Positions 9,851-19,250 of a stretch of DNA of 64,000 nt are shown here, piece by piece (position 1 is the stretch's first letter; each line of letters starts with the position of its first letter). The stretch spans positions 16,702,227-16,766,226 of the forward strand of contig NC_090759.1 of the NCBI RefSeq assembly GCF_036898095.1, in the 5' to 3' direction. The stretch comes from Palaemon carinicauda (lineage: Eukaryota; Arthropoda; Malacostraca; Decapoda; Palaemonidae). The notes beneath the pieces are model-generated. The model was not told where the DNA came from, made no database searches, and saw only the letters and a program-made list of their open reading frames with translations. A program made the position numbers and the translations under genes.

Positions 9851-11650
9851 GCCAGGTCTTTTAGGTCTGCGAACCACTCTCTCTCCGGCCACCAGGGCGC
9901 TACCAAAGTCATCTTTAAGTTTCGGGCCGTCCTTACTCTGTTGAGCACTTGCCTTATCAACGTGAAGGGGGGAAAAGCGTACACGTCTAGGTTGTCCCAC
10001 CTGTGCTGAAAGGCATCCTCCAAGGCTGCCTTCGGATCTGGTACAGGAGAACAATATACGGGGAGTTGAGTGTTCAGTTTGGTTGCAAAGAGGTCCATCA
10101 CCGGGGAACCCCAACATTGGATGATGAGCTTGGTTACTTCTGGAAGGAGGGACCACTCTGTCCCTACTATTTGGCCCACCCTGCTGAGACCGTCGGCCAG
10201 CACGTTCTTTTTCCCGGGAATGAACCTTGCTAATAACACAACCTGGTTCGCTTCTGCCCAATCTAGAATCTTTATGGTGAGATCGCACAACTCCCTTGAC
10301 TTCAAACCTCCTTGCTTCTTTATGTATGCTACTACTGTGGCGTTGTCGCACATCAAAGCCACAGAGTGTCCCCTTAGTAGACCTGCGAAGTGTAGGCAAG
10401 CCTTCTGGACTCCCTTCAATTCTAGGACATTGATGTGGAGTTCCTTTTCCCCGTCCATCCAGGTTCCTCTCGCTGTCTCGTCGAGGAGATGGGCTCCCCA
10501 TCCCTGGTTGGAGGCGTCTGTGAACAGCAGTAACTCGGGAGGGTCGTTCGCGAAGGGCATCCCCTTGAGTGAGTTCGACCGGCAATGCCACCATTCCAGG
10601 GAGGGCCTCGTGTTTGGTAGAACTGGGATTAGTACTTGCTGCGAGTCCAGTTGGCACCAGAGGCTCTTCAGGTTCCATTGGACGGCTCTGAGTCTGATTC
10701 TCCCCTGGGGAACCAGTTTCTCCAACGACACCAGATGACCTATCAGTCTTTGCCAGTCCTTCGCTCTCCTGGAGTGCCCCGATAGGAACGGGCGAATGAT
10801 CTCCATAAGATTGTTTATTCTGTCTTCTGAAGGGAAAGCTTTTCCCAAAATGGTATCTAGAGTCATCCCCAAGTAGGTCATTCTGGTGGAGGGGGATAGG
10901 TTTGATTTCTCCGGGTTGATCACGATGCCCAGATCCTTGCAAAACTGGAGAAGTTTCATCCCTTGCTCCTTCAAGAGGTCCTTCGAGGAGGAAAGAAGCA
11001 ACCAGTCGTCCAGGTATCGGATGAGGCGAATGCCTCGTTCGTGAGCCCACACTGAGACAGTCGTGAAGACTCTCGTGAATACCTGGGGCGCTGTTGACAA
11101 TCCGAAGCAAAGGGTCTTGAATTGCAGGATCTGGGAACCCCATTTCACCCGGAGAAACTTTCGACTCGAGGGGTGGACCGGAATTTGGAAGTAGGCGTCC
11201 TTGAGGTCTATGGTCATCATGTAATCTTTCTCCCTCAAGGACAGTAGGACTGACTTCGGCGTGTCCATTTTGAAGTCTGTCTTCTTTATGAACTTGTTGA
11301 GAGCCGACAGATCTATAACCGGCCTCCACCCCCCCCGTCGCCTTTTCTACCAGGAACAGACGACTGTAGAAACCCGGACCTGGGTGTAGAATCTCCTCCA
11401 TGGTGCCCTTCTCCAACATGGAGGACACTTCCTCTTGAAGGGCGGTCTTCTTCAACGGGTCCTTGGGGACCAGCCACTCCGCCCGGATAGCCGGGATTAG
11501 AGGGGGTGGTTCTGCTAAGAACGGTAACCTGTAGTCCTCCTTCAGTACGGACACTGTCCAGGGCTCCGCTCCGTGAGCCTTCCATGCTTGCAAAAATAGT
11601 CTGAGGCATCCCCCAACCTGAGGCTTGGGCAGGGATAGGGGGCCTCCCAC
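9769..11650 (-). CDS. D2 RT-RNase H-methyltransferase-like polyprotein, one frame break
   Basis: The N-terminal part (11650-about 11335) reads LQEEVSSMLEKG and SRLFLVEKATGG. The frame then shifts at a run of eight C on the plus strand (G on the coding strand, about 11329-11336); other copies need WRPVIDLS directly after TGG. The second frame carries MMTIDLKDAYFQIPVH (first Asp), CFGLSTAPQVFTR, and YLDDW at about 11003-11017. RNase H follows (LLLFTDASNQGWGAH, LHINVLELKGV, ALMCDNATVVAY, KNVLADGLSR). The last segment, VMDLFATKLNTQLPVY to VYAFPPFTLIRQVL, is the DIRS methyltransferase-like region, with FPPF where a methyltransferase has N/DPPY. A one-base homopolymer difference may be a real mutation or a read error. 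Confidence 0.9.
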
Positions 11651-11651
11651 T

Positions 11652-14139
11652 CTATCTCCTTCTGGAGGAGCGGCCTGAACGGCCTCTCCTGGAGGCAGAA
11701 TAACCTGTCCTAAAGGAGGCTGAAGCTGCTGGGGCCCCCCTACAGGGGGGCTGAGGTGCTGAGGACCAGGAGGAAGAAGGAGCTTCTCTCTTCGTCATGC
11801 TAGACGAGGCCTGAGCCGTCGCGGCACTGTCTGAGACTGACCTCTTGTAGGGCGGTCTCCTTGTAGGCGTAGGCCTGGGGGTGCTTAAATCTTTTCTCTT
11901 AAACACCTTCTCCATAATGGTTTCTAAGTCTTTTAAGGGGAACAAGGAGTCACCCCACAAGGGAAGGCTCCTCATGGCCCGCGCCTCCCTGTCTGGGACC
12001 TTTCGGGACACCTTTGCCAGGATGGTGTCTCTCTTGCGGAGTACCCAATTCGCTGTCAGGGCGAGAGATTGGTATGTCAGGAACTTTAGCGTCTTGCCCC
12101 CGGAGGTGATAAGTTTCCACAGGAGGTTTTGCTGTTCCGGGTCCGTAGGATCAAACGTGGCTTGCACCCCTACCAAGGTGGAAGCCCACCAGTCTAGCCA
12201 AGAGGAGACGTGCACCAGGTCCCTCGACATTTCTTCCATCATGGCGGCCTCCAATGGAGAAAAACAAACTGGGGCTGAAGAGGCTCTGTCCTCCGAGACG
12301 CCCTGGCCCAGGATGTCAAGAGAAGGTTCTACTTTGCAGGCTCCTGGTCGACGTCCTTCTGGTACATAGACCTTGCCCTGCGTCTTGAGCCCCTGGAGTA
12401 ATTTAGAAGAACTCTGAGTTTTGGGGGCTTCAGCATTACTAGCCACCACTTTATCTACGTATTCTTGTCCTAGGACGAGATCCCGGGCTAGAGGGAGAGC
12501 CAGAGAGGTCTTAGGCTGGGTAGGGGCCTGCATTAACCGTATAAGGCTGGACCTCCAATAGTCCTCGTCGGTAGCTGCTGGTTCTTCTATTTTATGATGC
12601 CTCCTGATAAGGCCAATCACTCTTCTATAGGCCGAGTCCTCCGTCGGGGAACCCTCCCTACCGTCAGCCGAAGCCTCGGCTTGAGCCCGGGGAGCCGGGT
12701 CACCGGGCACACCCACCGGGAGCCTTGTTCTTGACACAAGGGGCACTCCCCTACCGAGGTACTGGTCTTCTTCGGCGGAGGCTTGGGCACCAGGGGCGGG
12801 GGTTAGCACAGGCATCGCCGACCCACCGAGGACTAGTGTCCGTTCAAGGTCTCTGGGGGACGAGGACGCGGATCCCATGGGCTGACCCGACAGCGGGAAC
12901 CGTTCCTTCCGATCCGAGGGCCGCACCAGCTGGGCTGGTTCGGCCAGGCTGCCCGTAAGGAAGCGCGGTTCCCCCCGCTGGGCGGGGTGAACCGGAGGCT
13001 TCGTGGTCTTAAGCCTGCATGTAGAGTCCTTCTCGCGAATCTGCCTGCGAGGGTCAAAACTGTGCTTGGAGGATGGTCTCCTTGGCAAGAAATCCTTGGA
13101 CCGCCGGTCCGGGGAACACCGTATCTCTGCTTTACGGGGTACGAAGACCCAATCGCCATCGGGTGACCTACTCCTTCTGTGTTTTCTTCTTGGAGAGCGG
13201 GAGCGTTTCCTGCTGTATCTGGAACGCGATCTTGAACGGGAACGCCTGCTCCTGGACCGCTCCCTCCGACGGCGATGCTTCCTCCTGGCTTCTTCGCCCG
13301 ACGAGAAATACTCCTCTGAAGAGCCCGACGTCACTGCACTTACCGTACGGCGGGCGGGAGCGGGGACCGCGGGGGGACTTCGCGACTCGTTGCGTACCCG
13401 AGGTAGAAGGTTGCAGGAATTCTTCGGGAACTTCCGTGAGCGGGGTTGGGAACGAGGTTTGGCGCCCAACACTAGGGAACCAGGAATCCAGGCCCTCTTC
13501 CATTCGCATAGGGGACCTACCCGGTGTCTTAGGAAGTTTCCACCCGAAGGCATCACTCCCTGCAGAACCTAACTTACCCTGGTTGTCGCCACCTGCCGAA
13601 GACCCTGAAACACAGGCCCACGAAGGGGGCGAAGACACAGAAACAACGTTACTACCCCACAAGGGATCATCGGGGGAAACGTGCCCCCCGAGCACAAGGG
13701 CCGAGTCTCCAGAGCACCCTGATACCGCACTACCAGGCTCCTCACTAGCCCGAGAAGGACCCGCAACCCCCACTGCACATTCACTAGATTCTTGGGGAAG
13801 AACGCTCGGTTCTTTCCCCACGATGGACTTACCTCGGCCCCTACTCTGGGTAGGGGAAGGCGAGACAGAAGCCCCGTCGGACCGTTCACTGGGCGACGAT
13901 AGCGGCGAAGAAACACTAGCCTTCCTGGGTGAACGTTTCGACAATTTTTTCTTCTTCGTTCCGTAACGCACCCACTGGATATCACTCCAACCAACACACT
14001 CAGGGCACGTATCTGACGACGAACAAACCTTGCCCCTACAGGAAGAGCAAAGGGAGTGAGGGTCCACTTCAGGTTTGGAGAGGAACGCTCCACACGATTT
14101 ACCGGCTCTAGGCCCAGGACAACGGCGGATTTGCTCCAT
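11652..14139 (-). CDS. D2 gag with N-terminal Cys/His motif and RS domain, one frame break
   Basis: I take the ATG at 14137-14139 as start. Residues 1-48 hold C7, C16, H28, C31, C34, C39, C45 and C48 (core DPHSLCSSC and CPEC), a probable zinc-binding module shared with D4. A Lys-rich block and a Ser-rich linker follow. The frame must shift near 13370, where a six-base G run lies on the plus strand. The second frame then gives an Arg/Ser domain (RSRSRRSRSRSRSRYSRKRS, about 13190-13280) and the long helical gag C-terminus (WWASTLVGVQATFD, LRKRDTILAKVSRKVPDREA), ending at 11652, 2 bases from the pol frame. RS domains mark SR splicing factors; here nuclear localisation is a reasonable inference. 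Confidence 0.8.
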
Positions 14140-14330
14140 AACGCACAAACGCAAGACACAGGAACGCAGGGAATCAAGGAATACACTGGGGAAGCACAAG
14201 GGTGGAAGGTGAACACACAGGAACACAAGGGATAAGTACAAGTTACCACGCGGGAAACACGTGGGACACACGCGGCGCACACAAAGGGTCGAGAGAGAAC
14301 GAGAGCGACGTGGTGACACATCGCGACCAG

Positions 14331-14533
14331 AGAACTTACTGGCGTTATCGACACAAGCGGACCTCGACCTAGCGCAAAGCCTACCCTCGGGGCACATTCT
14401 CTAATGCCGGGGTAGGCCTTCATAGAAAACAGGATTGAGGGTATCCTACACAAAACTCTGGTCGGTAGAGAAGAGATTACAGGTAACTCCTAAGAAAGTA
14501 GTTCGAGGTAAGTATTCGTGTTGGAACAAATTC
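14331..14533. repeat. D2 right inverted terminal repeat
   Basis: Reverse complement of 8042-8259. It ends in GTATTCGTGTTGGAACAAAT, complementary to the second half of the ICR. Transcription toward gag would start in or near this end. Confidence 0.9.
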
Positions 14534-15150
14534 TGAGCTCTGGGTCTACGACCTTGAGGAGTAAAGTCCGGATTCAAGGGTCTACTGTACTGATTTATGA
14601 CCTATCGAATCTAGGAAGATATCTTATCCCTGGAGACTCTCCTCTTGACCCTGCCTGTACTCCCCAACGATTTGTTAATGAATGAGCGAGCTCCTGTGAT
14701 TCATTCAAGATAACCCCTCAGAGCCCTCACAGGGCATAGTAACAATTGATCTGGGTCATCGGTTACAGTACGAATACTCAATCCTGAAGGGCCAAAATCT
14801 AAGATTCGCTACAGACGGATTTTGGGTCTCAGCAACGAACTCAGGGACAGAGTTGAATATTAACTGCCCCTATCCCCTTGAATGGGCAATGTTGTAAGAA
14901 AGACCATACAGCTCACTGACTCTCTTTACAGAGGTCAGAGCAAGAAGAAAGATTGTCTTAAGCGTCAAGTCACAGTCTGATGACAGATGCATGGGCTCCT
15001 AAGGTGCTCCTTTCAGGATTTGCAGTATGCGAACTACATTCCAAGGAGGTGGTCAGACTTCCAGCTAAGGGCAGGTTCGCTCGAAACCCTGTATGAGGAG
15101 GGGCAGTTCCATCAAGGAGAAAATGTTAACACCGCTTAGTCTAAAGTGAG
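14534..15150 (-). pseudogene. D1: DIRS recombinase fragment, right half
   Basis: It resumes the D1 recombinase gene exactly where it broke off at 8041: the joined reading (ATATCA then TGAGCTCTGGG) parallels ATATCATGAGCTCTCGGG in D8 at about 59032. The text is homologous to D8 59035-59600, including AGACCATACAGCTCACTGAC and TTCCAAGGAGGTGGTCAGAC, and covers the region around box I. Numerous indels leave no open frame. Homology fades at about 15150, where D1 is truncated. Confidence 0.75.
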
Positions 15151-15636
15151 TAGAGATAACTCATTTCACATTAAGGATTTATGATAATAATGGCAAAGAA
15201 CAATAATGTCTCAAATACTATATATGCTGACATGTGAAAAATAAACCAAAGCAAAAACTGGTACAGTACAGTATAATTAAGTAACTTACCAGTTTCATAA
15301 GCTATATTCCCAATTTTACATTTGTCTTTGTTTTACACACAAAATTTTAGCACAGTATCCACAAATGAGATTCACAACATAAAAATAAAACTTTGAATAT
15401 ACTATTATGTTTGTAAAAAATTGCAAATAACATACCTCCTCCAAAGTTGAAAGACATGGTTGATAGTTGGGATCAACCTTGGTGACCAGAATAACTGGAA
15501 TAAGGAAAAAGACAATTACAAACATTACATACATATGGTAAAACTCTTAGACTTAATATAAATGAATGGCTTTACATTTAGACAAACAGCAGTGTCATAT
15601 CTGATTATGTCAATAAATATTGGATTCCTACATTAA

Positions 15637-15711
<75 letters not shown>

Positions 15712-15721
15712 AGAGAGAGAG

Positions 15722-15752
<31 letters not shown>

Positions 15753-15859
15753 CAATATATTGTTATTGTCATTAGAGTGCAAAATATAATATATTATTGG
15801 AGGTTTTCTGTTTAGCATTCAGTCTTCTGGATTTACTAAACACAAAACTGCCACCAAAA
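15151..15859. other. AT-rich spacer with (GA)n microsatellite, no gene
   Basis: There is no supported gene. A long (GA)n tract lies at about 15648-15752 with two small interruptions (GTAGAG and GTGGAG). The rest is AT-rich, with TACAGTACAGTA near 15262. I found no similarity to the DIRS copies. Confidence 0.7.
15648..15752. repeat. (GA)n microsatellite
   Basis: About 105 bases of near-perfect GA dinucleotides, with interruptions near 15707 and 15721. Confidence 0.97.
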
Positions 15860-16085
15860 TGACAAATTTGCAGATAACTTTGTATTTTTTCCCCAATTAA
15901 TACAAACCTGTAGTTATTTATGTGGATTACCTTTTGGAAAAGCTAGGTAACTATTAGACTAAAAGTGCGAGGTGGTAACCCTGCCTAACCACTTCAGTGG
16001 GTAGGCAGGGGGTGGCTGGGGGGTACCCAGCCGCCTATACATACTCTCACAGCTGTGAGCTACGTCACTTTTCTATTGCAGGCAG
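15860..16085. repeat. D3 left inverted terminal repeat
   Basis: Reverse complement of the right end 22885-23090, for example CCTGCCTAACCACTTCAGTG here against CACTCAGGTGGTTAGGCAGG there. Confidence 0.85.
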
Positions 16086-16121
16086 GACTTACTGGGGGAT
16101 AGGTGATGGCTTGACAATTTA

Positions 16122-16218
16122 TATAAATAACTAAAGATTTGTATTAGTTAGGGAAAAATATAAATTATCTCCAAATTTGTCATTTGGTCCCATACTAACA
16201 AACCTTCCGTTATTCATG
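16122..16218. repeat. D3 internal complementary region
   Basis: TTAGGGAAAAATATAAATTA is the reverse complement of the D3 left terminus, and TTGGTCCCATACTAACAAAC that of the right terminus. The right-terminus copy inside the ICR lacks the 5 bases that now interrupt the actual right end at 23074-23080. Confidence 0.88.
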
Positions 16219-16622
16219 TGGATGCCTTACTCTTAAGAAGATGGAAGTCCTATTTCTGGCATGGACATTGACCTGGGTTTACCTAGTACAGTATATGACT
16301 GTGGTCTAGAGAAAACCTTGACACCTTGCTGACAATACAAAGTGAGTATGATAGCGGCCTGAGCAACTCAATTGATATGAGAGATATATGAACATCTATG
16401 GAAGCACATTCCAAGTTTATAAATAGGATATAAACAAAGACGTTTCCCATTGCCTACCTCACGGGAAGCAATTTGGATGTAGACAGTATATCAAGTTTAT
16501 GACTATACTAGGCTACACAAGAGAAGTAATTCTTACCTGCTGAGGTTGAAGCCAGCTTGCAGAGGGACCCATGGTGCTGTACCCTAAGAGAGGGGAAGAT
16601 GAAGAAAGGAAAAGGCCAGACA

Positions 16623-16629
16623 TACTGTA
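16623..16629. other. TACTGTA scar (Tc1/mariner-type footprint)
   Basis: The paralogous position reads CCAGACATACCTCTTTCATT in D5 (about 34313). D3 has ACATACTGTACTCTCTTTCA. Removing 5 bases leaves a single TA, the pattern left by Tc1/mariner excision. Confidence 0.65.
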
Positions 16630-17419
16630 CTCTCTTTCATCCGACTTAACCCGGGTAACCAATGCCCTCAACTATATGTTACTTGTCCAACAAGGAGCTC
16701 GAGGTACTCTTAAGCTACTTGTTGAGCAGCCACCACAGGATCGATAGTAAACATATCGAGCCTCCTGTGGGTCACGTCTTTTAGACAGTGAGCTGTGAAC
16801 GTAGTCCGGCGTTTCCACACGCCGGCTTGTTATACCTGCAACACGGAAAAGTTGTGCTTGAATGCCAGGGACGTACTGATGCCCGAATTCATGAGCTCTA
16901 GGTCTTCAAGCCAGAGGAGGATCGGGATCTAGAGCTCCTTCAATGACTTGGCGTATCCAAGATGAAATAGTATTTCCTGTCATTCTCCTCTTAATCCTGC
17001 CAAAACTAACAAAAACAGATGTTAGTCATGGCTGTGTTGCTGCAGTGCATTTTCAAGTCTTTGCAATAAACTCAGGGACGAAGCAGTGTCACTTTTCCCA
17101 ATTCCCTTGAATGTGCGATGTCATATGGGAGACCATGAAGTTCACTGACTCTTTTTGCCAAAGCTAAAGCGAGCAGGAACGCCATCTTCAAAGTGAGATT
17201 TAAATCAGTTGCTTGGCGTAATGGTTCGTAAGGTCCCTTTAGGGATCTCAAAACGCAAACCACGTTCCAAGGAGGAGGCCTGATCTCAAAACTCAGTATG
17301 AGTAGAGAAAGTTCCACTGAATAGGAAATATCCATTCCTTTCAGCTTAAATATGAGGCTCAAGGCTGAGCGATAACCTTTCAACGTCCAGACTGAAAGGA
17401 GTTTTTCTCCTTGCAGATA

Positions 17420-17426
17420 TACTGTA
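17420..17426. other. TACTGTA scar in D3 recombinase
   Basis: D2 reads GAGATATACCAGAAAATCCG at about 9596; D3 reads CAGATATACTGTACAAGAAA. Deleting 5 bases restores the alignment and, on the minus strand, the frame of the conserved VYLRE-like residues. Confidence 0.7.
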
Positions 17427-17711
17427 CAAGAAACTCAGTTATTACAGAGATAGTGGCATCGAGTGGAGAGATATTTCTTCCACGACACCAATCACAAAAG
17501 ATCGTTCACTTAGCCTGGTACACTGAGGCTGAGGATTTTCGCAAGTGTCTGGACATTCTCTCAGCAACTTCATGCATAAACCTCTCTGAGAGAAGAGACG
17601 CTGGATAGTCTCTATGCGTAAAGTCAAAGAGACTGGACAGTCTTGTGAAAGATGTTTTTCGTGTGGTTGTCTGAGTAGATCTGGTCGTGAAGGTTCTCTT
17701 GGTAGATCTAG

Positions 17712-17718
17712 TACTGTA
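17712..17718. other. Possible TACTGTA scar in D3
   Basis: It lies in GATCTAGTACTGTAGTTATA. The paralogs here (D5 about 35505, D8 about 59930) lack the five extra bases, but the local alignment is poor, so this instance is uncertain. Confidence 0.35.
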
Positions 17719-17759
17719 GTTATAAGAGGTCCAGAAACCACTCTTCATAATGCCATTGC

Positions 17760-19250
17760 GGAGCTACAAGGGTCATTATTAGATGTTTAGATGCCCTGGT
17801 CTTGGTTGAGCAGTCTTCTCATCAGACAGAACAGGGGAAAGGCGAACACGTCGATGTTGTCCCATCGTTGCTGAAATGCATCCTGCCATAGAACCTGAGG
17901 GTCCAGGACTGGAGAACAGTACAGCGGAAGCTTGCTGTTCAGAGATGTTGCGAACAGGACTTTGTTGACTATCAGAAGATTCAAAGACCATTCGGAGCCC
18001 ACTATCTACGTCACTCTGCTCAGATTGTCCGCAAGCACATTTCTCTTGCCTGGAATGAAGCGAGCCAATGAGGACACCATATGGTCTTCTGCCCATCTGA
18101 GTATCTCTACTGCCAGAAGGCATAGAGACTGTGAAAAGGTACTTCCTTGTTTGTTTATGTAAGCCATTACTGTAGTGTCATCGCTCATCAACACTACTGA
18201 GTGACCTCCAAGCAACTGACGGAACTGATGAAGAGCTATGGTATGCTGCTCTCATCTTGAAGAGGTTTATATGCTGGTACCTTTCAGACTCTGACCAAAG
18301 GCCCGAGATCGTGTGATGCCCCCAGCCTTCTTTTGATGTCTTTATAGAGCATCAACTCCGGAGGAGATCTTGACCTCTGCAAGGATTCTTGTCTGCTACC
18401 CACCATAGTAGATCCGATAACTGTTCCCGTGTGATTGGAACTCATGTGTCCAGTGGATCTCAGTGTTGGTTCCACACAGATTTTAGATGCAATGATCTTA
18501 TCCTGAGGCGGCCGTTTGGAACTAGATGGAGAAAAGAGGTTAGGTGACCTAGCAGACATAACCACTAGTGAGCTGGTAACTGGTAAATCTTCCCGTCTAA
18601 GGAAAGGTGAAGCCACTTCCCTTAGCCTGTGTACTCTTTCGTCTGATGGGAAGACTTTCTGTTAGACGGTGTCTATGATTATACCGAGGTATACCAGTCT
18701 CTGAGAAGGAAGCAGTGATGACTTTTCAAGATTAATCAAGATACCAAGATCCTGACAAAACTCAAGAAGCATGTCTCAGTGATGAGGAAGAGTTATCTCC
18801 GAGTCTGCTAGAACCAGACAATCATCGAGATACCAGAGGAGACAAATGTCGTTCTCGTGAGCGCAAGATGACACTAGGGCGAAAACCCTGGTAAAGAGAA
18901 CCTTAAACTGGTATATCCTGTCCTCGTGTAAGAATCTGAAATATTTCCTGGAAGACAGATGGATTAGGATCTGGAAGTATAAGTCCTTGAGATACTGTGT
19001 GCACATAAAGCCCCTTGGTTGAACTGCCTGGATGACCGTGTCTGCCGTCTCCATCCTGAATGGAGTCTGTTGAACAAACTTTTTCAGGGGAGAGGGATCA
19101 ATGACTGGTCTCCAGCCTACAGAAGCCTTTTCACCAGAAAATTTGACTGTAAAAGCCTGGAGACTCAGCCATGATCTCTTGGAGAGCGCCCTTCTGCAGC
19201 ATGGTCTGGACCTCAGCCCGAAAGGCCAGCTCCTTTGAGGATACCTTTGT
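17760..19250 (-). pseudogene. D3 RT-RNase H-methyltransferase-like region, decayed
   Basis: The fragment 18776-19054 holds the palm (DLYFQILIHLSSRKYFRF, YQFKVLFTRVF) and LLWYLDDCLVLAD with the YLDD box intact. RNase H traces follow at 18006-18215 (GHSVVLMSDDTTVMAYINKQ and RNVLADNLSRV), and the methyltransferase-like segment at 17780-18000 (SLNSKLPLYCSP, AFPLFCLMRRLL). The parts are in the expected order but in different frames with stops between. Confidence 0.78.

Larger units (their letters stand above)
8042..14533 (-). mobile_element. D2: nearly intact DIRS-like retrotransposon
   Basis: This is a 6.5-kb element with inverted terminal repeats at both ends, an internal complementary region inside the left end, and on the minus strand gag, RT-RNase H-methyltransferase-like and tyrosine recombinase in that order. 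The recombinase is open with all catalytic residues. The RT and gag each carry one frame break, both at or near homopolymers. It sits inside the recombinase gene of D1: D1 sequence stops at 8041 and continues at 14534 in the order seen uninterrupted in D8. The limits are accurate to a few bases because both ends are AT-rich. Confidence 0.92.
16720..17748 (-). pseudogene. D3 tyrosine recombinase, decayed
   Basis: The longest readable part (17072-17383) has MKGYRSALSLIFKLKGMDI, PPPWNVV and FLLALALAKRVSELHGL, which is box I with its Arg. The upstream core-binding part (RKSSASVYQAK) is in other frames at 17506-17750. The C-terminal end near 16730-16800 is recognisable only by DNA similarity to D5 and D8, and box II and the Tyr region are not in a readable frame. 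A TACTGTA insertion at 17420 adds a further frame break. This copy cannot make recombinase. Confidence 0.75.

Noticed and set aside
10070..10738. 222-codon plus-strand open frame inside D2
   Set aside because: It is antisense to the RT-RNase H gene, has no recognisable domain and no counterpart in the other copies.
13073..13966. 297-codon plus-strand open frame opposite D2 gag
   Set aside because: Antisense of the Arg/Ser- and Pro-rich gag; low-complexity shadow without support.
14763..14770. TACAGTA in D1 as a mariner scar
   Set aside because: D8 reads TTACAGAACG at the same place; a single substitution creates the motif.
18168..18174. TACTGTA in D3 as a mariner scar
   Set aside because: D8 and D2 have TACTGTGG at the same codons (GCCACTACTGTGGTG), so only a substitution differs. 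There is no 5-bp gain.
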